A stretch of 14,328 nucleotides of DNA from Spirochaetales bacterium. Lineage in GTDB: Bacteria; Spirochaetota; Spirochaetia; Sphaerochaetales; Sphaerochaetaceae. Below are positions 6,138 through 13,497 of this stretch, piece after piece; positions within the stretch are counted from its first letter, which is position 1, and each line of letters starts with the position of its first letter. Location of the stretch: the NCBI GenBank assembly GCA_022785155.1, contig JALFRH010000227.1, positions 1 to 14,328 on the forward strand, in the 5' to 3' direction. Position numbers and translations under genes: made by a program. The notes beneath the pieces are model-generated. The model ran no database searches, was not told the DNA's origin, and worked only from the letters and a program-made list of their open reading frames with translations.

Positions 6138-7856
6138 ATGGAAATAACAGAAAAAGAGAAGAATGAGGTTTTGGCCAAAGCCAAAGAGTATCTAAAGTGG
6201 GAAAAGAGTGAAGTCTTCAAGAAAGAAGTGGAAGATGCCATTCTGAATAATGATTATGAGGATCTTTATGATAGATTCTATACAGCCCTGGCTTTCGGTA
6301 CCGCCGGCATGAGAGGTGTAATCGGTGGAGGAACAAACCGCATCAATACATATATGGTGGGAAGAGTAACCCAAGGCTTGGCCGATTATCTGAATAGGAA
6401 TTCCGATTCTCCAAGCGTTTCCATTGCCTACGACTCCCGTCATTGGTCCAAGGAATTCGCCCTTTATGCAGCTCTTGTACTCTCTGCCAATGGAGTAAGG
6501 ACTTATTTGTACGATACCCTACATCCAGTACCAATGCTTTCCTATTGCACAAGAAAGCTTGGAACTACAGCAGGAATCGTCATAACTGCATCCCATAACC
6601 CTTCCAAGTACAATGGATATAAAGTCTATTGGTCTGACGGAGGACAGGTGACACCTCCTCACGATATCGGAATCACAGAGTGCGTACATGCCGTCTCTGA
6701 TGAAAATGTAAAGACAATGAGTGAAGATGAAGCTAGAAAGAGTGGAATCCTCTCTTCTGTTCCTGAGGAAGTGGACGAATCATACTTTGAAATGGTCATT
6801 TCCTCCCTTAGAAGACCAGAACTAGTAAAGAAGAGCCCTGTAAAGGTTGCATATACTCCTCTCCATGGCTCAGGCTTGGTTCCTCTTACGACTATGCTTT
6901 CAAGACTTGGAATGGAGGTCGCCGTCGTCGAGGAGCAGAAGGCTCCAGACGGATCCTTCCCTACAGTAAAGCTTCCAAACCCTGAAAGCGCAGAAGCAAT
7001 GCAGAAGGTCATTGCACTGGCAAAAGAGATCAAGGCCGATATCGTTCTCGGTACAGACCCTGATGCAGATAGACTTGGTATTGCAATTCCAAAGACAGAG
7101 GCCAAGGACGAGTATATTCTCCTTACAGGAAACCAGATTGCAACCCTCTTGGCAGATTACCTCCTGGTTACTGAAAAAGAGCAGGGCAAGGCAAAGGACA
7201 AGCCTATGCTGGTCAAGTCCTTGGTGACTACAGATCTTGTAAAGAAGATTGCTGAGAAAAATGGTGGAGAGTGCAGGGATGTCCTTACAGGCTTCAAGTA
7301 TATTGCAGAGCAGATTCAGATGATTGATGACAATCCTGGCTGTGGCAGACACTTCCTCTTCGGCTGTGAAGAGTCCTATGGCTTCTTGACGGTTCCAAGT
7401 GTAAGAGACAAGGATGCCGTATCTTCAGCAGTGGCTGCTGTTGAGATGATGTGCCACTATAAGGAGCAGGGCATCACCCTCCAGGATAGATTGGATGCAA
7501 TCTATGCTGAGTATGGATACTCCACGGAAGTCGTATTTGCAAGAGATTATGAGGGTGCTGAAGGTAAGGCCAAGATGGCAAGCATCATGGCGAACATGCG
7601 TAGTCTGAAAAAGGGAGATGTCCTTGTTTCCAGAACAATCGAGAGTCTAGTAGACCTTAAGGGTGAAAATACAGGCTTCCCAAAGGCTGACGTGATCATC
7701 ATTCGCTTCGAAAGCGGTGAAAAGCTTGTGGTGAGACCAAGCGGAACGGAACCTAAAATCAAATACTACCTCTTCCTTACAGAAGGTGAGGGTGGAAGAA
7801 AGGCTCTTGAAGAAAACAAAGGAAATATACTTGAAGAGTTTAAAGCAGCTCTTTGA
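6138..7856 (+). CDS. Phospho-sugar mutase (phosphoglucomutase/phosphomannomutase)
   Basis: A 572-residue alpha-D-phosphohexomutase of the length and type of Bacillus PgcA and eukaryotic PGM2. It interconverts hexose 1- and 6-phosphates in the cytoplasm, linking glycolysis to glycogen, envelope and sugar-nucleotide synthesis. All four active-site elements are present: phosphoserine S152 in TASHNPSKYNG, the Mg-binding loop TDPDADR with D307, D309 and D311, the sugar-recognition loop GCEESYG (409-415), and the phosphate-binding RPSGTEPK (533-540). FGTAGMRG (53-60) near the N-terminus is also typical. The start has AGGAGGG four bases upstream, the best ribosome binding site in the window, suggesting high expression. 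It is divergent from dpaL and ends in its own terminator. Glucose versus mannose preference and whether pentose phosphates are used cannot be read from the sequence. Confidence 0.95.
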   Translation: MEITEKEKNEVLAKAKEYLKWEKSEVFKKEVEDAILNNDYEDLYDRFYTALAFGTAGMRGVIGGGTNRINTYMVGRVTQGLADYLNRNSDSPSVSIAYDSRHWSKEFALYAALVLSANGVRTYLYDTLHPVPMLSYCTRKLGTTAGIVITASHNPSKYNGYKVYWSDGGQVTPPHDIGITECVHAVSDENVKTMSEDEARKSGILSSVPEEVDESYFEMVISSLRRPELVKKSPVKVAYTPLHGSGLVPLTTMLSRLGMEVAVVEEQKAPDGSFPTVKLPNPESAEAMQKVIALAKEIKADIVLGTDPDADRLGIAIPKTEAKDEYILLTGNQIATLLADYLLVTEKEQGKAKDKPMLVKSLVTTDLVKKIAEKNGGECRDVLTGFKYIAEQIQMIDDNPGCGRHFLFGCEESYGFLTVPSVRDKDAVSSAVAAVEMMCHYKEQGITLQDRLDAIYAEYGYSTEVVFARDYEGAEGKAKMASIMANMRSLKKGDVLVSRTIESLVDLKGENTGFPKADVIIIRFESGEKLVVRPSGTEPKIKYYLFLTEGEGGRKALEENKGNILEEFKAAL

Positions 7857-7872
7857 CACATACTTTGAAATG

Positions 7873-7904
7873 TTGCCTCTTGGAAAACCAAGGGGCAATT
7901 ATTA
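7873..7904 (+). terminator. Terminator of the phospho-sugar mutase gene
   Basis: An 11-bp stem (7873-7883 with 7888-7898, one wobble) closes an AAAA loop. The following tract is a poor TTATTAT rather than a T run, so termination may be incomplete, although a new promoter follows. Confidence 0.75.
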
Positions 7905-7967
7905 TGCAAATCACCTCATTAGTGTTTCTTTTTGTCTATAACACTTAAGATTGTACAGGTATTTTTG

Positions 7968-7995
7968 TTGACACATTTTTTTAATTTTGTAAATA
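7968..7995 (+). promoter_or_regulatory. Candidate promoter of the lipoprotein gene
   Basis: A perfect TTGACA (7968-7973) is followed after 16 bases by TAAATA (7990-7995), a weak -10. The predicted start, near 8002, gives about 40 nt of leader to the ATG at 8042. Confidence 0.5.
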
Positions 7996-8027
7996 TTCAC
8001 CAGCTATGGCATTTTTTTTATGTGTCA
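7969..8027. repeat. Inverted repeat bracketing the lipoprotein promoter
   Basis: TGACACAT (7969-7976, overlapping the -35 box) and its exact reverse complement ATGTGTCA (8020-8027, between the predicted start and the ribosome binding site) are 43 nt apart. It could be an operator; an 8-bp match in an AT-rich region may also be chance. Confidence 0.35.
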
Positions 8028-8041
8028 GAGAAAAGGATAAA

Positions 8042-10897
8042 ATGAGAAAAACTAGTTTATTTGTTACCCTTTTAATGGTCTTCTTGCTCCTTATTTCCTG
8101 TTCCATGGAAGTTGAGGAACCTGTAGTGGAAGATGTTCCTCCTGTAGAGGTGCCTGAGGTCACGAAGAAAGATGTGGCTGATGTGAAGATAAAGATTTCT
8201 TCAACGACACTGTCATCAAGAACCATCCTCCCTGATTCCTTGGTAAAAGCCAACTGGTATGAGGTTACTCTTAAGAGTCTTTCCGATCCATCTCTTATTT
8301 ATACCGAGAGTGTCCAGGTGTCTGAAGAGGAAGAGGCTGTAGTATCTTTTGAAAACGTAAGGATAGATACCTATTCCGTATCTGGTGAAGCCTATATCAA
8401 GAACGGAGAATCTACAAAGGTCTTGGTTTACAAAGGAGAAGGAACAAATAATCTTCTTGTTGAAATAGATGGAGCAAATACAACTGAAATTGCTCTCAAT
8501 GCCCTTTCTTCAGGAGACTCACTTACAGGAAGTATATCTGTCACCTTGGATTGGACAGAGGCTGCAAATATGGAGGGAGTTGTAAAGGAAGTGGTTGGAA
8601 AATATCCTCTCAACATCAAGTTCTTCTATGCAGAGGATTACTCTGCAAATAACTATGCCCCTTCATATTCCCAGCTGGGTGAAACTCTTGTTGTTCCTGT
8701 AGGAACTACAACCGCCCACTATGAGATGTCTGGAATTCCAGTAACAGGAAAGGGTATAGGATACTTCGGTGTCTACTACACAGTGGAGGAAACAGAGTAT
8801 CTGCTACTTACCCTGGGCTCCGATATCATCCAGATATATTCCCAGCAGGTTTCCATTCCAGATAACGGAGACTTGTATGTCATTACAAACAACAATATTC
8901 CTTCTGTAATAAATGAAGTTAGATTGAATCTCTCCTATGGAGAAGATCCAACAAAGAATCTTCTGGTTTCCTGGACAAATTCAGATGACCATGGATCTCT
9001 TCTTTACGACAGAATGTCACTCAAACTATATGACATTACAAATGGAAGAACCCTGGTTGAACAGAAGGTTTTGGATCTAAAAGATATTTCTACAAGTAAT
9101 ATGTCTTATCAGTTTGAAAATGATATGGTAAGAGGCCACAAGTATATCGTCTATGCAACAGGAAGAACCCCTTATGGAAGAGAAACAAAGACCTTCGTCT
9201 CCAACACCTTCCAGGCAAAAGTATTGGTTGAAAGCGTAACAATCGACGAGAGCACAATAGTCGACGCATACATGACTAATGGTGAATCCCTTGCATTGAC
9301 AGCTGTGGTCAACCCAATTGACGCCACAAATAAGGCTCTTGCCTGGAGCAATAATGAGCTCTTTGACGTTGTTGCCAACGATGACAATGGAAATAAGGTC
9401 ACTTTGATAGCAAAGAAACCAGGTAAGACAACCATTACAGCTACCAGTGTGGATAATCCTAATGTCTCCGATACTACGGAAAAGTCCATCTCCATCAGAC
9501 TACGTAAGCCTGAAGTTCCTGTCTGTGATATCGTGGATATAGATGGCGGAAAGAAAATCAGAGTCTCTTGGAGCGTCAATGACAGCTGGGCTGAGAGTTA
9601 CAAAGTCTATAGAGTCGTCGATGGCGTAATGGAAAGCACCGCAGTGGCTGAAGTTGCCAACCTTAGAGAAGCACTTAATAGTTATGAAGACGAAAACATC
9701 ATAGCAGGTAAGAGCTACTCCTATGTAATCAAGGCTGAGAATGCATCTTTGACTACAGAATCCTTCAACCCTGAAAGTGAAGCGTCAGAACCATCAGTGG
9801 CAATCACTCCTTTGGTTCCAACAATCACATTCATACAGCCTACTATAGACAACTTCACCCTCACTATCTCCGATGGCACCGGCTCTGCTTCTGATATTCT
9901 TGTTACTGAAAAGGATTCCCAGACACTCTATATTCCTAGTGCCATTGAAGGAATCGAGAAGTATACATGGCTTGTAAACGGAGTAGCACTTAAGACAGGC
10001 TCCTATGATACCTGCTCTTCAATCACCCTTACTTCTTCTATGGATGCTGTGGCAATCAGAGGTGGAGATGCAAATACTTTGACTCTCATTGGAGAAACAG
10101 CAGATGGTAGAGCATACTCATCCACCCTCTACTTCAGAGTTGTAACGGTAAAGGATGAGAGGGTAGATATCTACAATACAATCGACAGTATTGAAATAAA
10201 CGATGGAACATATACTCTCGATGCCTGTGTATATCCATATAACGCTACAATGCAGGATCTTAGGTTCTCATCAAGTGATGACTCTGTGGCTTCTGTAGAC
10301 TCCAGGGGTGTAATCACACTCCACTCCATAGGCCATGTGGCTATTACTGTATCTTGTACCTATGGTGAAAGCACAGTAATGGAACTTGATGTCTACAATA
10401 GGCTTGATGATCCGGCAACCCTCCTGAGTATTCTCAATGAAAGTCTGAAGCCTGCTATCAGAGGAGCTGATTCTTCCTTCAAAGGTGACTGGTGGCCAGG
10501 TTTAAGTGCTGAAGAGTATAGCTATGATGGTGGGAAAGTAGCAATTACTTCTTCTAAGGGTAATTCTCAGTCTGCTGGTAGCATTGTGATTTCCGACCTT
10601 AATGTAAACCACAGCTACTATGGACCTATTACATTCAATACAACATCGGATATAAAAATCTATGCAAAGAATGAGGGGTTATCAGGTTATCTTGGAACAG
10701 ACCCATTGAACTATGTCGGCTACAAAAATGAAGGTATAGTTAAGGTAACTCTTCCATATGGTCAAAAGAGTGCAACTATCCAGTTCAATAGTATTTCTGT
10801 AAAAGACAACACTGGTTCATATACTGTCACCTTTGAATCAACTGATTCAGTAAATGTGGATTACTCATCCATTTCCGGTCAGTATCCTTTAATATGA
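8042..10897 (+). CDS. Large lipoprotein with FN3-like and Big_2-like domains
   Basis: A predicted cell-envelope lipoprotein of 951 residues. Residues 1-20 are a signal peptide (MRK, a hydrophobic core, lipobox LLISC) with C20 the lipidated cysteine, then an acidic, proline- and valine-rich tether (about 22-40). The N-terminal module contains SRTILPDS (59-66) and GSISVTLDW (163-171), a pattern I associate with spirochaete lipoproteins. Then come an FN3-like region (286-394), a Big_2-like domain (396-485, NPIDATNKALAWS), an FN3 domain (491-590), an Ig-like domain (594-701, YTWLVNG), a second Big_2-like domain (706-785, YPYNATMQDLRFSSSD), and an unrecognised beta-rich C-terminal domain (789-951). 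An ATG 12 codons upstream is in frame but would spoil the signal peptide and sit almost at the predicted transcription start. The function is unknown; adhesion or surface binding is only a guess. Confidence 0.85.
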   Translation: MRKTSLFVTLLMVFLLLISCSMEVEEPVVEDVPPVEVPEVTKKDVADVKIKISSTTLSSRTILPDSLVKANWYEVTLKSLSDPSLIYTESVQVSEEEEAVVSFENVRIDTYSVSGEAYIKNGESTKVLVYKGEGTNNLLVEIDGANTTEIALNALSSGDSLTGSISVTLDWTEAANMEGVVKEVVGKYPLNIKFFYAEDYSANNYAPSYSQLGETLVVPVGTTTAHYEMSGIPVTGKGIGYFGVYYTVEETEYLLLTLGSDIIQIYSQQVSIPDNGDLYVITNNNIPSVINEVRLNLSYGEDPTKNLLVSWTNSDDHGSLLYDRMSLKLYDITNGRTLVEQKVLDLKDISTSNMSYQFENDMVRGHKYIVYATGRTPYGRETKTFVSNTFQAKVLVESVTIDESTIVDAYMTNGESLALTAVVNPIDATNKALAWSNNELFDVVANDDNGNKVTLIAKKPGKTTITATSVDNPNVSDTTEKSISIRLRKPEVPVCDIVDIDGGKKIRVSWSVNDSWAESYKVYRVVDGVMESTAVAEVANLREALNSYEDENIIAGKSYSYVIKAENASLTTESFNPESEASEPSVAITPLVPTITFIQPTIDNFTLTISDGTGSASDILVTEKDSQTLYIPSAIEGIEKYTWLVNGVALKTGSYDTCSSITLTSSMDAVAIRGGDANTLTLIGETADGRAYSSTLYFRVVTVKDERVDIYNTIDSIEINDGTYTLDACVYPYNATMQDLRFSSSDDSVASVDSRGVITLHSIGHVAITVSCTYGESTVMELDVYNRLDDPATLLSILNESLKPAIRGADSSFKGDWWPGLSAEEYSYDGGKVAITSSKGNSQSAGSIVISDLNVNHSYYGPITFNTTSDIKIYAKNEGLSGYLGTDPLNYVGYKNEGIVKVTLPYGQKSATIQFNSISVKDNTGSYTVTFESTDSVNVDYSSISGQYPLI

Positions 10898-10909
10898 CAG
10901 AGTAAAATC

Positions 10910-10973
10910 TAAGCTTCCGGGCTGTTGAAAACTTAAGGTTTTTGGCAGCCCTTTCTTTATTATTGGAAGCTTA
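10910..10973. repeat. 9-bp inverted repeat enclosing the lipoprotein terminator
   Basis: TAAGCTTCC (10910-10918) and GGAAGCTTA (10965-10973) are perfect reverse complements flanking the terminator hairpin and its T tract. The 5' arm abuts the hairpin directly. The outer pair could form only in transcripts that read past the terminator, or as a DNA cruciform. Confidence 0.6.
10919..10961 (+). terminator. Rho-independent terminator of the lipoprotein gene
   Basis: A 14-bp stem (10919-10932 with 10938-10951, GGGCTG/CAGCCC at the base and three wobbles above it) has a 5-nt loop and is followed by TTTCTTTATT. Confidence 0.88.
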
Positions 10974-10980
10974 ATAAAGC

Positions 10981-11009
10981 AAGCAACTCTTCCAAGAAAG
11001 AGTAGGCTT
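10981..11009. repeat. Second hairpin downstream of the lipoprotein terminator
   Basis: AAGC (10981-10984) with GCTT (11006-11009) and ACTCTT (10986-10991) with AAGAGT (10998-11003) form a bulged stem with a 6-nt loop. No T run follows. Its role, if any, is unclear. Confidence 0.4.
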
Positions 11010-11129
11010 TATAAATAGTTTATTTGGATGAAAATTGTATTATTTCAGTTAATAGGTAAAAATATATAGATAAGAAATTAAGTAAAATATAGAATATGGA
11101 AAAGGCCAATAACTTTTAAGGAGAATAAT

Positions 11130-12077
11130 ATGGAAATTAAGAGAGTCACTATTGCCGGCGGCGGCGTTTTAGGTAGTCAGATCGCTTTCCAATCTGCCTT
11201 CAAAGGGTTCGATGTCACTGTATGGGCAAGAAGCGAAGAGTCAAAGAAAAGAGTCCAGGATAGATTTGATGCTTTATACGTAACATATAAGGAAGAGGTT
11301 GAAAAACTGAGAAGCGTAATCGGCACGGACAAGGCTCATGCCCAGGGTATTTTGAAGGATACCAAGAATGCCTCAAGTGATACTATCCAGAAGCTTTATG
11401 ATGATGTGGAAAAGGCCTATAAAAACATAAAGATCGAAACATCCCTGAAGGATGCTGTAAAGGGTAGGGATCTTGTAATTGAAAGCCTCTCTGAAAACAA
11501 GGATCTTAAGATAGATTTCTATAAGACACTTGCCCCACTATTGGACGAAGAGACAATACTTGCAACCAACACCTCATCCCTTCTCCCCTCTTGGTTTATG
11601 GATTATACAGGTAGACCTGAAAAGTATCTTGCACTTCACTTTGCAAATAGAATCTGGGTGAAGAACCCTGTGGAGATCATGGTTACATCCAAAACAGACG
11701 GAAAGTATCCTGAAATATTGAAAGAGTTTGCTTTGAATATCGGAATGGTTCCAATTATGATCAAGAAGGAAGTCCCTGGCTATGTAATGAACTCCCTTCT
11801 CATTCCTTTCCTAATGGCAGGAATGGGACTCTTGGCCAATGGGGTTGCAGATGCAGAGACCATCGACAAGGACTGGAAGCTTACAATGTGCGCTCCTATA
11901 GGACCATTTGAAGAATTGGATTATATCGGCGTACCAACAGCCTACCATGTTGTAAAGAACAACCCTCAGAGTGCCGATCCAAATTCCACCATGGGAAAGA
12001 TCAAGGCAATGCTTGAGAAGATGATAAGCGAAGGTAAGACAGGAAGAGAAGCAGGAGAAGGCTTCTATAAATATTGA
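11130..12077 (+). CDS. 3-hydroxyacyl-CoA dehydrogenase (3-hydroxybutyryl-CoA dehydrogenase type)
   Basis: A 315-residue two-domain enzyme that oxidises 3-hydroxyacyl-CoA or reduces 3-ketoacyl-CoA. The Rossmann domain begins with VTIAGGGVLGSQIA (GxGxxG at 10-15). Catalytic residues aligned with human HADH are S149 (NTSS), H170 (LHFAN), E182 (VEIM, 12 residues after the His as in HADH) and N221 (VMNSLL). The C-terminal helical domain ends in GREAGEGFYKY, as usual for the family. The loop after the second strand reads VWARSEES, with no acidic residue where NAD-specific members have Asp, which hints at NADP(H). AAGGAG seven bases before the ATG supports the start. There is no neighbouring thiolase, crotonase or acyl-CoA dehydrogenase. 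The 232-nt region upstream holds the lipoprotein terminator structures, and I found no convincing promoter there. Confidence 0.92.
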   Translation: MEIKRVTIAGGGVLGSQIAFQSAFKGFDVTVWARSEESKKRVQDRFDALYVTYKEEVEKLRSVIGTDKAHAQGILKDTKNASSDTIQKLYDDVEKAYKNIKIETSLKDAVKGRDLVIESLSENKDLKIDFYKTLAPLLDEETILATNTSSLLPSWFMDYTGRPEKYLALHFANRIWVKNPVEIMVTSKTDGKYPEILKEFALNIGMVPIMIKKEVPGYVMNSLLIPFLMAGMGLLANGVADAETIDKDWKLTMCAPIGPFEELDYIGVPTAYHVVKNNPQSADPNSTMGKIKAMLEKMISEGKTGREAGEGFYKY

Positions 12078-12088
12078 GTTGATCAAAG

Positions 12089-12117
12089 GGTCCCCGGTTT
12101 CCCGGGGATCAGCTTTT
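12089..12117. terminator. Shared bidirectional terminator hairpin between convergent genes
   Basis: A GC-rich stem TCCCCGG/CCGGGGA (12091-12097 with 12102-12108), extendable by a wobble and one more pair to 12089-12110, has a 4-nt loop that is GAAA on the minus strand. Plus-strand TTTT follows at 12114-12117 and minus-strand CTTTG on the other side. Both T tracts are short, but the position between two converging stop codons fits a shared terminator. Confidence 0.7.
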
Positions 12118-12118
12118 C

Positions 12119-13495
12119 CTATTTAAGGAAGAATCTTATGAGGGTGTGGTATATCTTCTTATACTTTTGATATCTCATAGGCAGATCCAGCCAAGTCTTT
12201 TTATCTACGATGCTGGCTTCATGGGAGAAACAAAGGAAACCCCTCTTTCCATGGTATGACCCCATGCCACTCTCTCCAAAGCCTCCAAAGCCCATTTCGC
12301 TTGTAGCAAGATGGATGATGGTATCATTGATGCAGCCGCCTCCGAAACCGATTCCCTCCATTATTTTCTTTGCATTCCTTGGCTTTGAGAAAACATAGAA
12401 GGCAAGTGGGTGTTCCCTCTTCTGTATAAAACTTATGGCTTCTTTTGTATCTGTATATCCAAGAATGGGAAGAAGGGGGCCGAAAATCTCTTCCTGCATC
12501 ACAGGGTCCTCAGGAGATACTCCCACCATTACAGTGGGCTCGATCTGAAGAGTTTCATCATTTCCTCTTCCACCAAACACAACTTTATCCTTATTTATAA
12601 GAGATAGTATCCTATCATAGTGCTTCTTGTTGATGATCTTTCCATAGTCTGGGTTTGACAAAGGAGAAGATCCAAACTGCTTTACTATCTCCTTCTTGAT
12701 ACACTCCACTAGCTTATCTTTTATGGACTCATCTACAAGAACATAGTCGGGAGCAACACAGGTCTGGCCACAGTTCAGGTATTTGCCAAAGACGATTCTC
12801 TTGGCTGCAAGGGCTATGTTGGAGTCCTTTTCGACAATGACAGGAGACTTCCCGCCAAGTTCCAGTGTAATGGGAGTAAGGTGTTTTGAAGCCTTTTCCA
12901 TTACATATCTACCTACATGTTTGCTTCCTGTGAAGAAAATATAATCGAACTTCTCATCAAGAAGAGCTTGGTTTTCTTCTCTTCCACCGTCTACATAGGC
13001 CACCAGGCAGGGAGGGAAGGTTTCCTCTATTATTTCCTTCATGGCCTTTGTGGTTTCAGGACTATAGAGGGATGACTTGACGACTACGGTGTTTCCTGCT
13101 GCAAGGGCATCTGCAAGAGGCTCCAAGGTGAGAAGTACAGGATAGTTCCATGGACTCATCACCAGTACATTTCCATAGGGTGTGTAGTGCAGATAGCTAT
13201 GGGAGTGGAACTGTGACAGCGGAGTGTATACAGTCTTATCTTTTGCAAAGCGCTTGACGTGGTAGATCATGTATGAAATCTCGCTTTCAGTAAGCCTTAT
13301 TTCACACATATCGCTTTCAAAGGCGCTTTTGAAGAGGTCTTTCTTCAATGCTTCCCTTAGCTTTTCTTCATTGTCAACTACAGCCTTATGGAGTTTCTTA
13401 AGGTTTTTGATTCTTTCCTCTACATTCAGAGTCGCTCCTGAGAGAAAGTATTCCTTCTGCTTTTCCACTATGTCATGTATTCTTTCTTTATTCAT
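12119..13495 (-). CDS. Aldehyde dehydrogenase (ALDH class 3 type, NAD(P)-dependent)
   Basis: A 458-residue non-acylating aldehyde dehydrogenase resembling class 3/fatty-aldehyde enzymes (Bacillus YwdH type), oxidising aldehydes to carboxylic acids. Catalytic elements are N117 in PWNYP, K140 of the cofactor site, FFTGSKHVG (187-195), the general base E212 in LELGGK, and the nucleophile C246 in CGQTC. EEIFGPLLPI (near 336-345) is also present. The usual KPSE reads KSSL here. There is no N-terminal signal, and the C-terminus is rich in basic and aromatic residues, as in class 3 members that associate with membranes. The ATG lies two bases after the stop of the alcohol dehydrogenase gene, with AAGGG six bases upstream inside that gene, so translation is probably coupled. 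The likely substrate is the aldehyde made by the upstream enzyme; its chain length is not readable. Confidence 0.93.
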   Translation of the reverse strand: MNKERIHDIVEKQKEYFLSGATLNVEERIKNLKKLHKAVVDNEEKLREALKKDLFKSAFESDMCEIRLTESEISYMIYHVKRFAKDKTVYTPLSQFHSHSYLHYTPYGNVLVMSPWNYPVLLTLEPLADALAAGNTVVVKSSLYSPETTKAMKEIIEETFPPCLVAYVDGGREENQALLDEKFDYIFFTGSKHVGRYVMEKASKHLTPITLELGGKSPVIVEKDSNIALAAKRIVFGKYLNCGQTCVAPDYVLVDESIKDKLVECIKKEIVKQFGSSPLSNPDYGKIINKKHYDRILSLINKDKVVFGGRGNDETLQIEPTVMVGVSPEDPVMQEEIFGPLLPILGYTDTKEAISFIQKREHPLAFYVFSKPRNAKKIMEGIGFGGGCINDTIIHLATSEMGFGGFGESGMGSYHGKRGFLCFSHEASIVDKKTWLDLPMRYQKYKKIYHTLIRFFLK

Positions 13496-13497
13496 TT

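Noticed and set aside
6900..7352. A 150-codon cysteine-rich minus-strand frame
   Set aside because: It is antisense to the phospho-sugar mutase, and its composition follows the coding strand's codon pattern rather than a real protein.
8006..8008. ATG at 8006 as the lipoprotein start
   Set aside because: It adds charged residues before the signal peptide, lies within a few bases of the predicted transcription start and has no ribosome binding site. The ATG at 8042 gives a clean signal peptide and lipobox.
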